From positions 1,364,001 to 1,428,000 of the forward strand of contig NZ_PDJL01000004.1 of the NCBI RefSeq assembly GCF_002563795.1: DNA of 64,000 nt, in the 5' to 3' direction. This document shows, one piece after another, positions 27,162-37,970 of this stretch. Below the pieces are notes generated by a model, which saw nothing but the letters and a program-made list of their open reading frames with translations, did no database searches and was not told the DNA's origin. Made by a program: the position numbers and the translations under genes. Numbering within the stretch: the stretch's first letter is position 1; every line of letters starts with the position of its first letter. The DNA is from Vibrio sp. ES.051 (GTDB taxonomy: Bacteria; Pseudomonadota; Gammaproteobacteria; Enterobacterales; Vibrionaceae).

Positions 27162-28047
27162 GAATATTCTACTTGCAATGATCCCTGCCTTTTTCTGGGG
27201 AACCACTTACGCGGTAACACAATTTACGGTACCAGACTGGCCCCCAGTTTTGCTGGGCGCGCTAAGAGCATTACCAGCAGGTTTGTTATTATTGGCAATA
27301 AAACCGTCTTTCCCGAAAAAAAGCGAGTGGAAAGTGCTGCTTGTGCTGGGAACCATCAACATCGCTTGCTTCTTTGGCCTCATTTTTGTGATGGCGTTGA
27401 CGCTTCCTTCCGCTATCTCCGGTGTTGGTATGGTTTCGGTACCTGTATTTGCTATGATTTTTGGTTGGGCAGTATACAAACGCCAGCCAACTGTTATTCA
27501 AGCCGTAAGCGGAGCCACGTTGATTGTCTTAGCTTGGTTCTTATTTGACCCAAGTGCTATTACGTTAAATCCAATGGGCTTGTTAGCGATGGTATCAGCC
27601 ATTATGTGTATCGTAATAGGCAGTAGCATTACCAAGTCCTTAGGGACAAAAATGCATTGGTGGACGGTGGTGACATGGCAGCTGATTTTGGGGGGAGTGA
27701 TCATGTCCATCGCAACGGGTGTGCTTGCGATAACTAACCCGGCCCCATATGTGAATGCTGTCCAAAATACATCAATGACAAACATTCTAGGGTTACTATG
27801 GGTTATCGTTCTCAACACTGCCTTAGGTTATGGTATGTATGTGTGGTTACTGCAGCGCATGTCTGTCGTTGACTTCACATTTGGTGGTATAGCAAACCCC
27901 ATCGCTGGGATTTTTTCCGGTCTACTATTACTAGGCGAGACCTTCACCCCTCTTCAATACAGCTTGATGCTAGGCATGATTATTATGTCATTGCTCCCGC
28001 AACTGATTGCTTCTGTAAGAACCAAAAAACAAGTGCTGTCTCCCTAA
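27160..28047 (+). CDS. EamA-type drug/metabolite transporter (DMT superfamily)
   Basis: 295 residues, ten hydrophobic helices in two EamA repeats (about 4-135 and 150-285). Opens with AMIPAFFWGTTYAVTQ, the usual DMT start, and has GLLLLGETFTPLQY near the end. Probable exporter of a metabolite or toxic compound. Divergent from and probably controlled by the MarR-type gene. Substrate unknown. Confidence 0.88.
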   Translation: MNILLAMIPAFFWGTTYAVTQFTVPDWPPVLLGALRALPAGLLLLAIKPSFPKKSEWKVLLVLGTINIACFFGLIFVMALTLPSAISGVGMVSVPVFAMIFGWAVYKRQPTVIQAVSGATLIVLAWFLFDPSAITLNPMGLLAMVSAIMCIVIGSSITKSLGTKMHWWTVVTWQLILGGVIMSIATGVLAITNPAPYVNAVQNTSMTNILGLLWVIVLNTALGYGMYVWLLQRMSVVDFTFGGIANPIAGIFSGLLLLGETFTPLQYSLMLGMIIMSLLPQLIASVRTKKQVLSP

Positions 28048-28058
28048 CAAAATATATT

Positions 28059-28162
28059 AACGCCCGAGAATAAAGGCGGGCGTTCTGAAATTTCTTCCTA
28101 TTGAGCAGACGCAGTAGCCCCCTTCTTCATCAAACACGCCTCTAAATAAGAAGCGTGTTTGA
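28059..28162. repeat. Two consecutive perfect hairpins between convergent transporter genes
   Basis: Hairpin 1: AACGCCCG/CGGGCGTT (28059-28066 with 28077-28084). Hairpin 2: TCAAACACGC/GCGTGTTTGA (28130-28139 with 28153-28162). They lie between the ends of the rightward DMT gene and the leftward MFS gene and probably stop transcription, though neither has a long T-tract. Confidence 0.6.
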
Positions 28163-28178
28163 ATCCGCACACCTTGCG

Positions 28179-29333
28179 TTAATGTTGCTTCTCTTGCGAA
28201 CTTGGAAGCTGAAGACATATCGCTCCGGCGCAGAACAACGCGAACACTTGTACCCCCCATCCTGTTTGGAACTGCCGAGACAACTCGACCGACAGAATAA
28301 ATATGAGAGGGAACAATGACGCTAATAAGAAACCACCACCTTGCATGATCACACTAAGTGCATTTGAATGCTCGATACTCTCATACCTTTCTAATGCAAG
28401 CAGCATGCAAATAGAAAAGGCTCCTCCCAAGCCAGCACCACATAGTACCGCCCAAGTATAGGCATAGAGCGTTGGCCACAACATAACTCCCAGCATCCCT
28501 ACAATTAAAGAAGCCAGCATCAATAACAACCACGCACGTCGATCACCTTGTTTTTTAATAATTATCGGAAGCACTAATGCACAACCAGCTTGTACCATCG
28601 ATAATACAAGGATCATGTGACTACTTTGCTCTGGTGTGAAGCCAAACTTCTGATAATAGGGAGGTAACCAGGTTACAATCGACGCATACGCTCCGTTGAC
28701 CAATCCAAACAAAAATACTAGTTTCCAAGTACTTCGTTGGTAAAAAAGTAATATCCAATTGGATCTTCCACTCTGAGAGAGTTTACTGCGAGGCAGTATC
28801 AGCCAAGTTAATATGAATGCAACCAAACATGGTAATGCTAACCAAGCCATACTTTTCTGCCATGTTATACCCTCAGTAATTAACGCTTGCGTGACGAGTG
28901 CCCCTAATGCCCCGCCAACCATTAGTGATGCTGAATAGCAACCAACCACTATCGGCATATTTTTTTGGAAGTGCTGCTTGATCAGGCGTGGGACACAAGA
29001 CTGAATCACTGCAACTGCTCCACCACAAATGAAGGTTGAGAGTATTAACACCGACCCTTCCTGGGCAAAAATTCGGATTATATTTCCTAGTGTTAACGTT
29101 ATTAGTGCAATCAACAAATAACTGATTTTTTCCGCTAAGAATGGAAATCGCGTGATAATTAACGCCCCCATCCCCATCAGAGCCATCGGGATTAAGGTCA
29201 AAAATGATGTTGTGGAATAGTTTAACCCCGTGTCTTGAACAATTTGTTCAATTGCAGGGCCTATCGCCACCAAAAATGGTCGTAAGTTTAGTCCAATCAA
29301 TATGACTAAAACAAAAACCTTTATAGACCGCAT
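28179..29333 (-). CDS. CynX/NimT-family MFS transporter
   Basis: 384 residues from ATG 29333; an in-frame GTG at 29372 would add 13 residues. Twelve hydrophobic helices. The first helix ends with LIGLNLRPFLVAIGP, the signature of the cyanate/2-nitroimidazole transporter branch. It is divergent from the LysR-allH pair, so it could carry a small nitrogen compound such as cyanate, oxamate or a ureide. That substrate range is a guess from context. Confidence 0.82.
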   Translation of the reverse strand: MRSIKVFVLVILIGLNLRPFLVAIGPAIEQIVQDTGLNYSTTSFLTLIPMALMGMGALIITRFPFLAEKISYLLIALITLTLGNIIRIFAQEGSVLILSTFICGGAVAVIQSCVPRLIKQHFQKNMPIVVGCYSASLMVGGALGALVTQALITEGITWQKSMAWLALPCLVAFILTWLILPRSKLSQSGRSNWILLFYQRSTWKLVFLFGLVNGAYASIVTWLPPYYQKFGFTPEQSSHMILVLSMVQAGCALVLPIIIKKQGDRRAWLLLMLASLIVGMLGVMLWPTLYAYTWAVLCGAGLGGAFSICMLLALERYESIEHSNALSVIMQGGGFLLASLFPLIFILSVELSRQFQTGWGVQVFALFCAGAICLQLPSSQEKQH

Positions 29334-29621
29334 ATCAAACGTATATTTACTGAGCACTTTCAAAAAAAACACCTTATTGATTCTTTTTAACCGCGAAATT
29401 TTACGCTGTGATCTTGATCTTATTAAATTATTTTTTTAAATAACAGCCATTTAAAAATCGAATAATATTTTATTTTCTATCATAAAGTGATAATTTTACA
29501 GACAATGACAAGATAAAAACTATAAATAATGAGCATCATGTATCATACGAATAAAGCAGCTAGGCTAGTTATAGTGTTATTTTTAGCCATTTGATCGTGG
29601 ATACTAGCAAGGAGCCTAGAG

Positions 29622-30491
29622 ATGAAGTTAATCCACCCGCAGCTATTACTGACTTACATCGCGGTATGTGAAACTGGAAGTTTTACTCGTGCAGCAGATA
29701 GAATCCATAACTCTCAGTCAACCATCAGTCAACAAATTAACAGATTAGAGTCTATCATCGGTGACAATCTATTAATTAGAACATCACAAAAGGTCAAATT
29801 AACGGAGAAAGGAGAGTTTGTTTTACGCTATGCGCACCGCATTATTGAGCTCAATAACAGCATGCTGGATAGTTTAAATGCGACATCCGAACAAACGATC
29901 ATTAAAATTGGCGTTCCTGACGACTTATCTGTCGACGTTACACGTGCAATTATGTCTTTTCAGCGCACAGATAACGTCTTATTTGAGTTCACTTCAGGCT
30001 TAAGTAACGATCTATACCAATCCTTCTTAACTGGAAAATATGATATTGTTCTAGCAAAGCAACCCATGCTTGGGAACGCGTTTGCTTATAGACATGAGCC
30101 CTTAGTTTGGCTTGATAGTGCTTCTGCACCTACCTTTCATAACCCTATTGTCCCGTTAGTGTTATTCCCAACGGGTGCTTTGTACCGTGACCATATTCTG
30201 TCATCACTAGACAGTTTAGGTTATAGCCACCGAGTCAATTACTGCAGTAGTAATTTATCCGCTATAATGACGGCGTCCGCTGTCGGCTTTGGTGTTACTT
30301 TGTTACCACAGACGTGCAAAACTCACGAACATGTCGTAGTCGATGAATTGCAAGCCTTGGCACCAGCAGATGATCTATATCTAGGGCTGTATATTAGTGA
30401 TATGCACAGTCCTGTTTTGAATAAAATAGCAATTACATTGGTTCGATTATTTGAACTGGAATATGTACACTCTGGAAAATTTCACATATAA
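29622..30491 (+). CDS. LysR-family transcriptional regulator
   Basis: 289 residues. N-terminal winged helix-turn-helix (about 5-64: FTRAADRIHNSQSTISQQINRLE) and a two-lobed effector-binding domain from about 90. It lies 17 bases before allH, an operon, and faces the CynX-like MFS gene across about 290 bases. It probably senses a purine- or ureide-derived compound and controls allH and the transporter; that is inferred from position only. Confidence 0.9.
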   Translation: MKLIHPQLLLTYIAVCETGSFTRAADRIHNSQSTISQQINRLESIIGDNLLIRTSQKVKLTEKGEFVLRYAHRIIELNNSMLDSLNATSEQTIIKIGVPDDLSVDVTRAIMSFQRTDNVLFEFTSGLSNDLYQSFLTGKYDIVLAKQPMLGNAFAYRHEPLVWLDSASAPTFHNPIVPLVLFPTGALYRDHILSSLDSLGYSHRVNYCSSNLSAIMTASAVGFGVTLLPQTCKTHEHVVVDELQALAPADDLYLGLYISDMHSPVLNKIAITLVRLFELEYVHSGKFHI

Positions 30492-30508
30492 ATACAGTAA
30501 ATAATCAT

Positions 30509-31369
30509 ATGGATGTTATTAAAATTTCAGACCCTCTGTATAAAGAACTAGAAGTCAAATCTAGACTTTGTACCAAAGTTCACTCTATATTCAATTCTGC
30601 ATGTAATTTAAGCAGCGACTTAGGTTTGATTTCGGTAGTGTGCAAGAATAAACGAATGAACCCTCGCGCGATGATGATCAACGACGAGACATGGTTTCAA
30701 AGCTTACTGCCTAATCAGATCATTGAAGTGGGCTTTAAACAAGATACTCACCTGCAACATGGTCTTCATCTACTGCTACCCCCTCAGTCAGTGACTTTAT
30801 TCTCACCTTATCTAAGTAGCGAAGTAGCCTTTCCCAATCAAATAAATAAGATGGTTTATGAATATTTAAATAAATATCAAAAAGAAATGGGGATATATTC
30901 TATATTAGGTCAGAGTAAAAAATTGCCTATTTCTTCAAGCGTTAGCTATTATTCACCCATGCTGTTAGATTACTTCCTACCCCGTATGGATGATTTTATT
31001 GAAGCGCTAAAAATACAATCCTCATCTATCGATTTAACAAATTTTCTCGGCTTTGGTTCTGGATTAACCCCCTCCTCTGATGATCTACTCGTCGGCTTAC
31101 TGTCTGTATTAGACAGTCTCAGACACCCATATTTTTCAATATTAAGCTCCGCATGCCTCAATTCACTTGATAAAACGACCGACGTTAGTCGTGCAATGTT
31201 ATTCTCAGCCTGTGATCAACAATACAGCCAAGAGATCGTCGAATTATACTCCGCTATCAGTAATAGTGGAGATATAGAGGGAAAGATAATCAATCTATTA
31301 AAGATTGGACACACCTCTGGGCATGATACTTTATGCGGGATATTTATTGGTCTAAAGCTATTTCGATGA
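30509..31369 (+). CDS. allH: DUF2877 protein, AllH/YlbF-like subunit of oxamate carbamoyltransferase
   Basis: 286 residues. The defining DUF2877 segment FGSGLTPSSDDLLVG is around residue 187, followed by a GHTSGHDTLCGI element near the C-terminus. In E. coli the three genes fdrA, ylbE and ylbF (allFGH) are needed together for oxamic transcarbamylase. Here AllF and AllG are encoded 17 kb away (46910-49888) on the other strand, so the enzyme is split between loci. No ribosome binding site of note; coupled to the LysR gene. Confidence 0.82.
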   Translation: MDVIKISDPLYKELEVKSRLCTKVHSIFNSACNLSSDLGLISVVCKNKRMNPRAMMINDETWFQSLLPNQIIEVGFKQDTHLQHGLHLLLPPQSVTLFSPYLSSEVAFPNQINKMVYEYLNKYQKEMGIYSILGQSKKLPISSSVSYYSPMLLDYFLPRMDDFIEALKIQSSSIDLTNFLGFGSGLTPSSDDLLVGLLSVLDSLRHPYFSILSSACLNSLDKTTDVSRAMLFSACDQQYSQEIVELYSAISNSGDIEGKIINLLKIGHTSGHDTLCGIFIGLKLFR

Positions 31370-31620
31370 CATATCCCTAGAACTTTGTCTTCAACGTCTC
31401 CCCCTTAATGCTCAACTGTAGGCAACTTACAAAATGATGTGAACACTCATCATGCCTTGTCACACTAAAAGTGAGGCTCGAACCTTATCAAGGCTTTCGA
31501 TATGTCATGTGAGCCATAGCACACACGCAGTATTGCTGCCTATTGAGCGATGGCAAGAAAGCGGAAACTTACTAACAGTAAAGACGGTAAACAAGAAAGG
31601 AAAGTTTGGCTTGAGATACA
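31370..31620. other. Gap between allH and the tRNA terminator
   Basis: About 250 bases. A 60-codon frame from 31452 has no ribosome binding site and a composition unlike proteins, so I see no gene here. Confidence 0.4.
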
Positions 31621-31648
31621 ACAAAGCCCGCTGAAAAGCGGGCTTTGT
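31621..31648 (-). terminator. Terminator of the tRNA-Val operon
   Basis: Perfect 12-bp stem ACAAAGCCCGCT/AGCGGGCTTTGT with a 4-base loop, 9 bases beyond the 3' end of the distal tRNA; T-rich continuation on the minus strand. Confidence 0.82.
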
Positions 31649-31656
31649 ATAAAATT

Positions 31657-31733
31657 TGGTGGGTCCGGGCGAACTCGAATCGCCGACCCCTACCATGTCA
31701 AGGTAGTACTCTAACCAACTGAGCTACGGACCC
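31657..31733 (-). tRNA. tRNA-Val(GAC), distal copy
   Basis: 77 nt including encoded CCA. Acceptor GGGTCCG/CGGACCC, D-arm GCTCAGTTGGTTAGAGT, anticodon stem CTACC/GGTAG with loop TTGACAT (anticodon GAC), T-arm GGCGA-TTCGAGT-TCGCC. All stems pair. It differs from the proximal copy at the acceptor, anticodon and T stems. Confidence 0.95.
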
Positions 31734-31764
31734 AAATTTCAGTTCCTAACCATTCAACTCAGAA

Positions 31765-31841
31765 TGGTGCGTCCGAGTGGATTCGAACCACCGACCCCCG
31801 CCATGTCAAGGCGATACTCTAACCAACTGAGCTACGGACGC
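31765..31841 (-). tRNA. tRNA-Val(GAC), proximal copy
   Basis: 77 nt including CCA. Acceptor GCGTCCG/CGGACGC, anticodon stem and loop CGCC-TTGACAT-GGCG (anticodon GAC), T-arm GGTGG-TTCGAAT-CCACT. Very like E. coli valV/valW. It lies 31 bases before the distal copy and is first in the transcript. Confidence 0.96.
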
Positions 31842-31861
31842 ATTTCTCTAGAACGAGAGGG

Positions 31862-31890
31862 ATATTAGCTATAAGCTAACGAGGGTGCAA
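31862..31890 (-). promoter_or_regulatory. Sigma-70 promoter of the tRNA-Val pair
   Basis: On the minus strand TTGCAC, a 17-base spacer, then TAATAT: one mismatch to the consensus in each hexamer. The discriminator CCCTC is GC-rich, the stringently controlled type used by stable-RNA genes. The first tRNA begins 20 bases downstream of the -10. Confidence 0.85.
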
Positions 31891-32317
31891 GCACAAATTC
31901 ACGAACTTTGAATTGTTTGGCGAAAATATAAACTCTACCGCTGTTTTCAGGTAGTTTTCGTGATAATACTCGGCTCACCTTTTTTATAGTGACAACCAGC
32001 TCTACCCGACCAACCATTTCATTACCAACAACCGTATGGTTTAATTTTGATGTGATGCTGCTAAACCACTTTTTCGTTTCATCATCGCGAAAATCCCACA
32101 ACGCTAATAACTGAAGGCGCGCACGCTCTTAATGCACTAGATGCACGAATTCAGTTGTGAGAAAACTGACGACGGGGGACACACTTTATTAATAACTCCA
32201 TTTATCCCGATATTACGTACAACACCGTATTGTAGTACGAGCCTTTCACCTCATCGTCATCGAGAGTTTGATATCTTATTGGTATCATTGGCAAGGTTGT
32301 TCATCTAGGAGCTTTAA
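31891..32317. other. Intergenic region between tRNA promoter and DUF3750 gene
   Basis: About 430 bases. A 78-codon minus-strand frame (31865-32101) runs across the tRNA promoter and has no ribosome binding site, so I do not call it. Upstream activating sequences for the tRNA promoter may lie in the A/T-rich part around 31900-31985. Nothing else seen. Confidence 0.35.
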
Positions 32318-32875
32318 ATGAAACACACTCACTCTTCTAATCATTTTATCAAGATAGGTTTGATATCGATCATCGCCTTATTGAGTGGCTGTACTCAAGG
32401 TGATTGGCGTACCGCAAGCCGAGAGCCTGCTGGTATCGCGCCAAATCCATCAGATGTAAAACAGGCTGTGATTGAGTTTTATGCTGCAGATGCATTTGGG
32501 TGGCGTGGTTGGTTTGCCGTACACACGTGGTTCGCTATCAAACCTCAAAATGCGACTGAATATACCGTATATGAAGTGATCGGTTGGCGGGTAAATCGAG
32601 GACAACCAGCGTTATATCAATACCAAACAGGCACACCTGATCGTTACTGGTATGGCGCTAAACCAGAAAAGATCCTCTCGATACAAGGCGAAAAAGCTCA
32701 GCAACTTATCCCTCAAATAGAAAATGCAATCAGCCAATACCCTTGGGCGGAAGAGTACACACTATTTCCTGGCCCCAATAGCAATACCTTCCCTGCTTGG
32801 GTTGGCAAGCAAATCCCAGAGTTAGAACTTGACTTGCCGTTTCGAGCGATTGGCAGTGGTTACGCCAGCGAGTAA
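32318..32875 (+). CDS. DUF3750 lipoprotein
   Basis: 185 residues with a lipoprotein signal ending LLSGC (Cys25). The DUF3750 core is clear: FAVHTWFAIKP around residue 70 and PGPNSNTFPAWVGKQIPELE near 150, followed by LPFRAIGSGY. The HTW and PGPNSN(T)F residues look like an enzyme active site of a membrane-anchored periplasmic protein, but no activity is known to me. RBS TAGGAG. Convergent with the diguanylate cyclase gene. Confidence 0.85.
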   Translation: MKHTHSSNHFIKIGLISIIALLSGCTQGDWRTASREPAGIAPNPSDVKQAVIEFYAADAFGWRGWFAVHTWFAIKPQNATEYTVYEVIGWRVNRGQPALYQYQTGTPDRYWYGAKPEKILSIQGEKAQQLIPQIENAISQYPWAEEYTLFPGPNSNTFPAWVGKQIPELELDLPFRAIGSGYASE

Positions 32876-32896
32876 AAGCGAGATCATCAATCGCAT

Positions 32897-34468
32897 TTAA
32901 TTTAAGTCAGGACTTAACTCGATTCTATTTCTTCCGTTATGTTTGGCTTTGTAAAGCGCATTATCAGCGTCTTTCATTACAGCAGCGATGGGGATATCAT
33001 TCCCCTTCCAATGGGAGACTCCGATTGATACCGTCACCTTATCAACCACTTGGAAATCATAATGCTCTACTGTTTTTCGAATCCGCTCTGCGACGTCAAC
33101 CGCGTGGTGAACGTCTGTATCCTCGAGGAACATCATAAACTCTTCTCCTCCTGAGCGGCACAGATGGTCATTCGCTCTGGCTTGTTCTTTCATTAACTGA
33201 GCAAACTCTTTGAGTAGATGATCACCAACATCATGTCCATAGTTATCATTAACACGCTTAAAGTGGTCAATATCTAGCGCTAAGAGTGAGAAGGCTTTGT
33301 TTTGCTGTTTAAATAACTCAAGTAGTTTTTCTAATCCACGTCGGTTTAACAACCCTGTCATCGCATCAGTAAGCGTATCTAACTGCAATTTATCTATGGT
33401 TTTAGAGACGATACCAAACGCTTTAAGAAAACTGCTCTTCAAATTCGATGCTTCAAAATACCAAGCTTTGACCTTTTTAAGTTCATCGATTGATGAAGAG
33501 TGCTCTTCGACTCCTCTTACCGCCCCCGCTAACTGCCATAATGGTTTTGAGATGAGAACAGAAAAAAGCCAAATCAGTAAAAGGGTCAATAAACCGATAG
33601 GAATCGATTTGAAAAAGACGTTCCACATTTGCTCGTCTAGTACTGATAACGTAATAGATTTCGAACGTTGAGCAACGACTCCCCAACCTGATGCCTCAAC
33701 CGTTGAATAGCCAGCGAGCATTTCTATATCATTTTCGTTAGTTATTGTTTTGTTGCCACTCTTCCCCATAACCACAGCGTTAATGGCCACATTATGGTCA
33801 ATCACCTCGCCGATTCTAGATTTATCTGGGTGATAGATCAGCGTTTTATTCTCATCCACAACATAGAGATAGGAGCCATCTTTATAGGCATGCTGATTAA
33901 GCAACGTCCCTAGAATGTTGTTTTGTTCTAAGTAAATTGTACCGCCTACATAGCCGAGATACTGATTAGATTCCGAAAATATCGGGTACGATAACGTTAA
34001 CAGATAATTCCCTGCTGGTGATACAAATGGATCGGTGATAATCGGCGCTTGGGCGTTCAAAGACTGACGTTTTCTTTCCCCAGTCAATGTGACTCCTTTA
34101 ACCTGAACCGTCTCCGGTGATACCGAAACAATCACTCCCTTAGCATTAACGATAACCACAGAATTAAACGATTTTGTTTGCGTCCTCAATCGCTCGGTTT
34201 CATCATCAATAAACTCAGTGTCATGCATCTTCCCATTCAACAGATTTGCGCTGTATTTTAGCTGGGACATTGAGCTTTCTATGAAAGAGTCTGTCATCTC
34301 TGACATCTTTTGTGCATAAACACGATTTGACTCTAACGTGTTATTGACTATCAGCTCTCGCTGTACAAGATAAATTGAATAAAATGCGTTGATCAAAGTA
34401 ACAAACACACTAAACACGCACAGTATTACAATCAGGTTTCTAAGGTTAATTTTTTTTCTAAAAGACAT
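32897..34468 (-). CDS. Membrane diguanylate cyclase with dCache sensor domain
   Basis: 523 residues. TM1 at about 11-32, a periplasmic dCache sensor (about 40-280), TM2 at about 287-311, then a GGDEF domain (about 360-520). The active site is GGEEF in CRSGGEEFMMF and the inhibitory I-site RAND lies 5 residues before it, so the enzyme should make c-di-GMP and be product-inhibited. The signal sensed is unknown; dCache domains usually bind small molecules such as amino acids. Monocistronic. Confidence 0.92.
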   Translation of the reverse strand: MSFRKKINLRNLIVILCVFSVFVTLINAFYSIYLVQRELIVNNTLESNRVYAQKMSEMTDSFIESSMSQLKYSANLLNGKMHDTEFIDDETERLRTQTKSFNSVVIVNAKGVIVSVSPETVQVKGVTLTGERKRQSLNAQAPIITDPFVSPAGNYLLTLSYPIFSESNQYLGYVGGTIYLEQNNILGTLLNQHAYKDGSYLYVVDENKTLIYHPDKSRIGEVIDHNVAINAVVMGKSGNKTITNENDIEMLAGYSTVEASGWGVVAQRSKSITLSVLDEQMWNVFFKSIPIGLLTLLLIWLFSVLISKPLWQLAGAVRGVEEHSSSIDELKKVKAWYFEASNLKSSFLKAFGIVSKTIDKLQLDTLTDAMTGLLNRRGLEKLLELFKQQNKAFSLLALDIDHFKRVNDNYGHDVGDHLLKEFAQLMKEQARANDHLCRSGGEEFMMFLEDTDVHHAVDVAERIRKTVEHYDFQVVDKVTVSIGVSHWKGNDIPIAAVMKDADNALYKAKHNGRNRIELSPDLN

Positions 34469-34629
34469 CTGCTAACTGCCAACGTTGATGACTATCCATA
34501 TGAATGAGTGTATAGATTATATGAAATAGCTTTATTTTTCAGGTTGTAATTGCGAGTACTGTTAATACTCCGTTTAAACCGGATATTAAGTATGTTCCTA
34601 TCTAAACTGCATACCGGTGTTCATTGGAG

Positions 34630-35155
34630 ATGCTTGATTCTTTGGAGAAAGAGCGTCAAGCTATGCCTCATGAAGATGAGACGGAATCACGCACTCAAAC
34701 AATTTTTGAACGTCAGCACAACGCCACTCGTGATGACAACGTTCGTGACCGTATCAAGCCCGTGCTGCTTGCTTCTTAAAGATTATGCACCACCATGATT
34801 TATCATGCGCTGCGGATCTAACCAATCACTGCCTATCGTCATTTTAAAGACGATGAAAAGTTTGAACGCGCTAGCCCTAACACGCTGAATTGATGAGTTA
34901 TCTTGCTACCATGCAGACCATGGTGCTGGTTGAACATCATTGCAACGTCATCTATCACTAAATTGTCGTACATATAAAAGATCAGTTTGACTCTTATTCA
35001 TCCTCGTTAACCAGTATGAATAAGGTCTGCATCCTGGTGGTGTTGGCTAAATATGCCCAATCGGCTCTCTTTAACGTGGATATCCAGAAGCAACAAGCTT
35101 TATTAATGTCGATCATGCCATTAAACCGCTGGCTATTACCGCAAGGTGCTTAGTT
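34630..35155 (+). pseudogene. IS630-family transposase remnant
   Basis: The frame from ATG 34630 reads 49 codons to a stop at 34777 and ends RDRIKPVLLAS, a typical helix of IS630-type transposases. Beyond the stop, matching pieces continue in shifting frames: HALR, TAYRHFKDDEKFERASP, a piece with HIKDQFDSYSSSLTSMNK, and a tail near 35060-35150. Several stops and frameshifts, and no catalytic DDE part. I see no terminal inverted repeats. A dead insertion-sequence fragment in an otherwise empty 830-base gap. Confidence 0.6.
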
Positions 35156-35294
35156 GAAACAAAACGAATGATAGACAAACAGTGTAACGGTTCAAAGTTG
35201 TAATCTCTCTGAACCGGAATCGTGAATAAAGTCTGCAAGGCAATGCAGCTAACATAGAGAAATATTATAAAAATCATAATTTAAAGGAGTATAT

Positions 35295-36230
35295 ATGACA
35301 GATTCAAGGCTTAACGTTGATGTAAGTGCAAGCCTTACGATGGTTGTTGTCTGCTTTATTTGGGGAATGCAACAAACCGCCATAAAATCTATCGCGGATG
35401 ATATCGCCCCCGTACTGCAAATCGGATTTCGTTCTTTTTTGGGCGCTCTGCTGGTCTGGATAGTGATGACGGTTAAAAGAAACTCGCTTAAGCAATCCAA
35501 AGACTATGTTATCTCGGGAATCGTGGTTGGAACTCTTTTTGCTCTCGAATTTTTATTTGTTGCAGAAGGATTAAGATACACATCAGCATCGCATATGACG
35601 GTGTTTTTATACACCGCTCCCATTTTCGCCGCAGTGGGTCTTCAGCTGTTTAATAAAAACGAAACACTTGCCGGAATGCAATGGTTTGGTATCGCGCTTG
35701 CCTTTTCCGGTATTGCCGTGGCGTTTATATCAAGAGATGAGATGAATAGTCACGAGATGCAAGATATCTTGCGGGGAGATATCATGGGGCTTATCGCTGG
35801 CTCTCTATGGGGGGCGACGACGGTTGTTGTTCGCTGTACTCGTCTTGGTCTTGCTTCCGCTGAGCACACCTTATTCTTTCAACTGGGAGGAGCGGGATTA
35901 TTGCTGTTAAGCTATGCAGCCGTGACTGATCAACTTACCTTCTCTCTGAATTATACTGTTTCTATCAATTTGTTTTTGCAGGTTATTTTTGTCAGCTTTG
36001 CTAGCTACTTAGCTTGGTTCAGTTTGATTCGAAAATACAAGGCATCACAACTGGGGGTTCTCTCGTTCATGACTCCTGTCATCGGCGTACTAGCCGGTAT
36101 TATCATTCTTAACGAAAAGGCGCATGCGGGATTCGTTTGGGGGGCAATACTGATTTTAATCGGTGTGATGATCGTCAGCGTCTGGCCTTGGCTCTACTTA
36201 AAAATAAGGGCAAGACCGACCAACTCGTAA
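35295..36230 (+). CDS. EamA-type drug/metabolite transporter (DMT superfamily)
   Basis: 311 residues, ten hydrophobic helices in two EamA repeats. Opens with a hydrophilic 12-residue start and then LTMVVVCFIWGMQQTAIK; second repeat begins near IMGLIAGSLWGATTVVVR. RBS AAGGAG. Substrate unknown. It lies next to an IS630 remnant and ahead of gdhA but has its own terminator, so no functional link is shown. Confidence 0.88.
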   Translation: MTDSRLNVDVSASLTMVVVCFIWGMQQTAIKSIADDIAPVLQIGFRSFLGALLVWIVMTVKRNSLKQSKDYVISGIVVGTLFALEFLFVAEGLRYTSASHMTVFLYTAPIFAAVGLQLFNKNETLAGMQWFGIALAFSGIAVAFISRDEMNSHEMQDILRGDIMGLIAGSLWGATTVVVRCTRLGLASAEHTLFFQLGGAGLLLLSYAAVTDQLTFSLNYTVSINLFLQVIFVSFASYLAWFSLIRKYKASQLGVLSFMTPVIGVLAGIIILNEKAHAGFVWGAILILIGVMIVSVWPWLYLKIRARPTNS

Positions 36231-36236
36231 CGGGTG

Positions 36237-36285
36237 TAGACTACAAAAAAGGACTCTCGCTCTGTTTTGTAGTCTAACTTCTTTT
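36237..36285 (+). terminator. Terminator after the DMT gene
   Basis: Perfect 12-bp stem TAGACTACAAAA/TTTTGTAGTCTA (36237-36248 with 36265-36276), 16-base loop, followed by ACTTCTTTTTC. Confidence 0.75.
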
Positions 36286-37937
<1,652 letters not shown>

Positions 37938-37943
37938 ATCAAC

Positions 37944-37970
37944 CGCCACCTTCTAGGAAGGTGGCGTTAT
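37944..37970 (+). terminator. Hairpin after gdhA
   Basis: Perfect 10-bp stem CGCCACCTTC/GAAGGTGGCG (37944-37953 with 37957-37966), 3-base loop, short T-containing tail. Probably a terminator. Confidence 0.65.

Noticed and set aside
28057..28260. 67-codon minus-strand frame spanning the double hairpin
   Set aside because: It overlaps the end of the MFS gene in another frame and most of its length is the inverted repeats.
31452..31634. 60-codon plus-strand frame before the tRNAs
   Set aside because: It ends inside the tRNA terminator hairpin, has no ribosome binding site and an unlikely composition.
31865..32101. 78-codon minus-strand frame beside the tRNAs
   Set aside because: It runs over the tRNA-Val promoter (31862-31890), has no ribosome binding site and resembles no protein I know.
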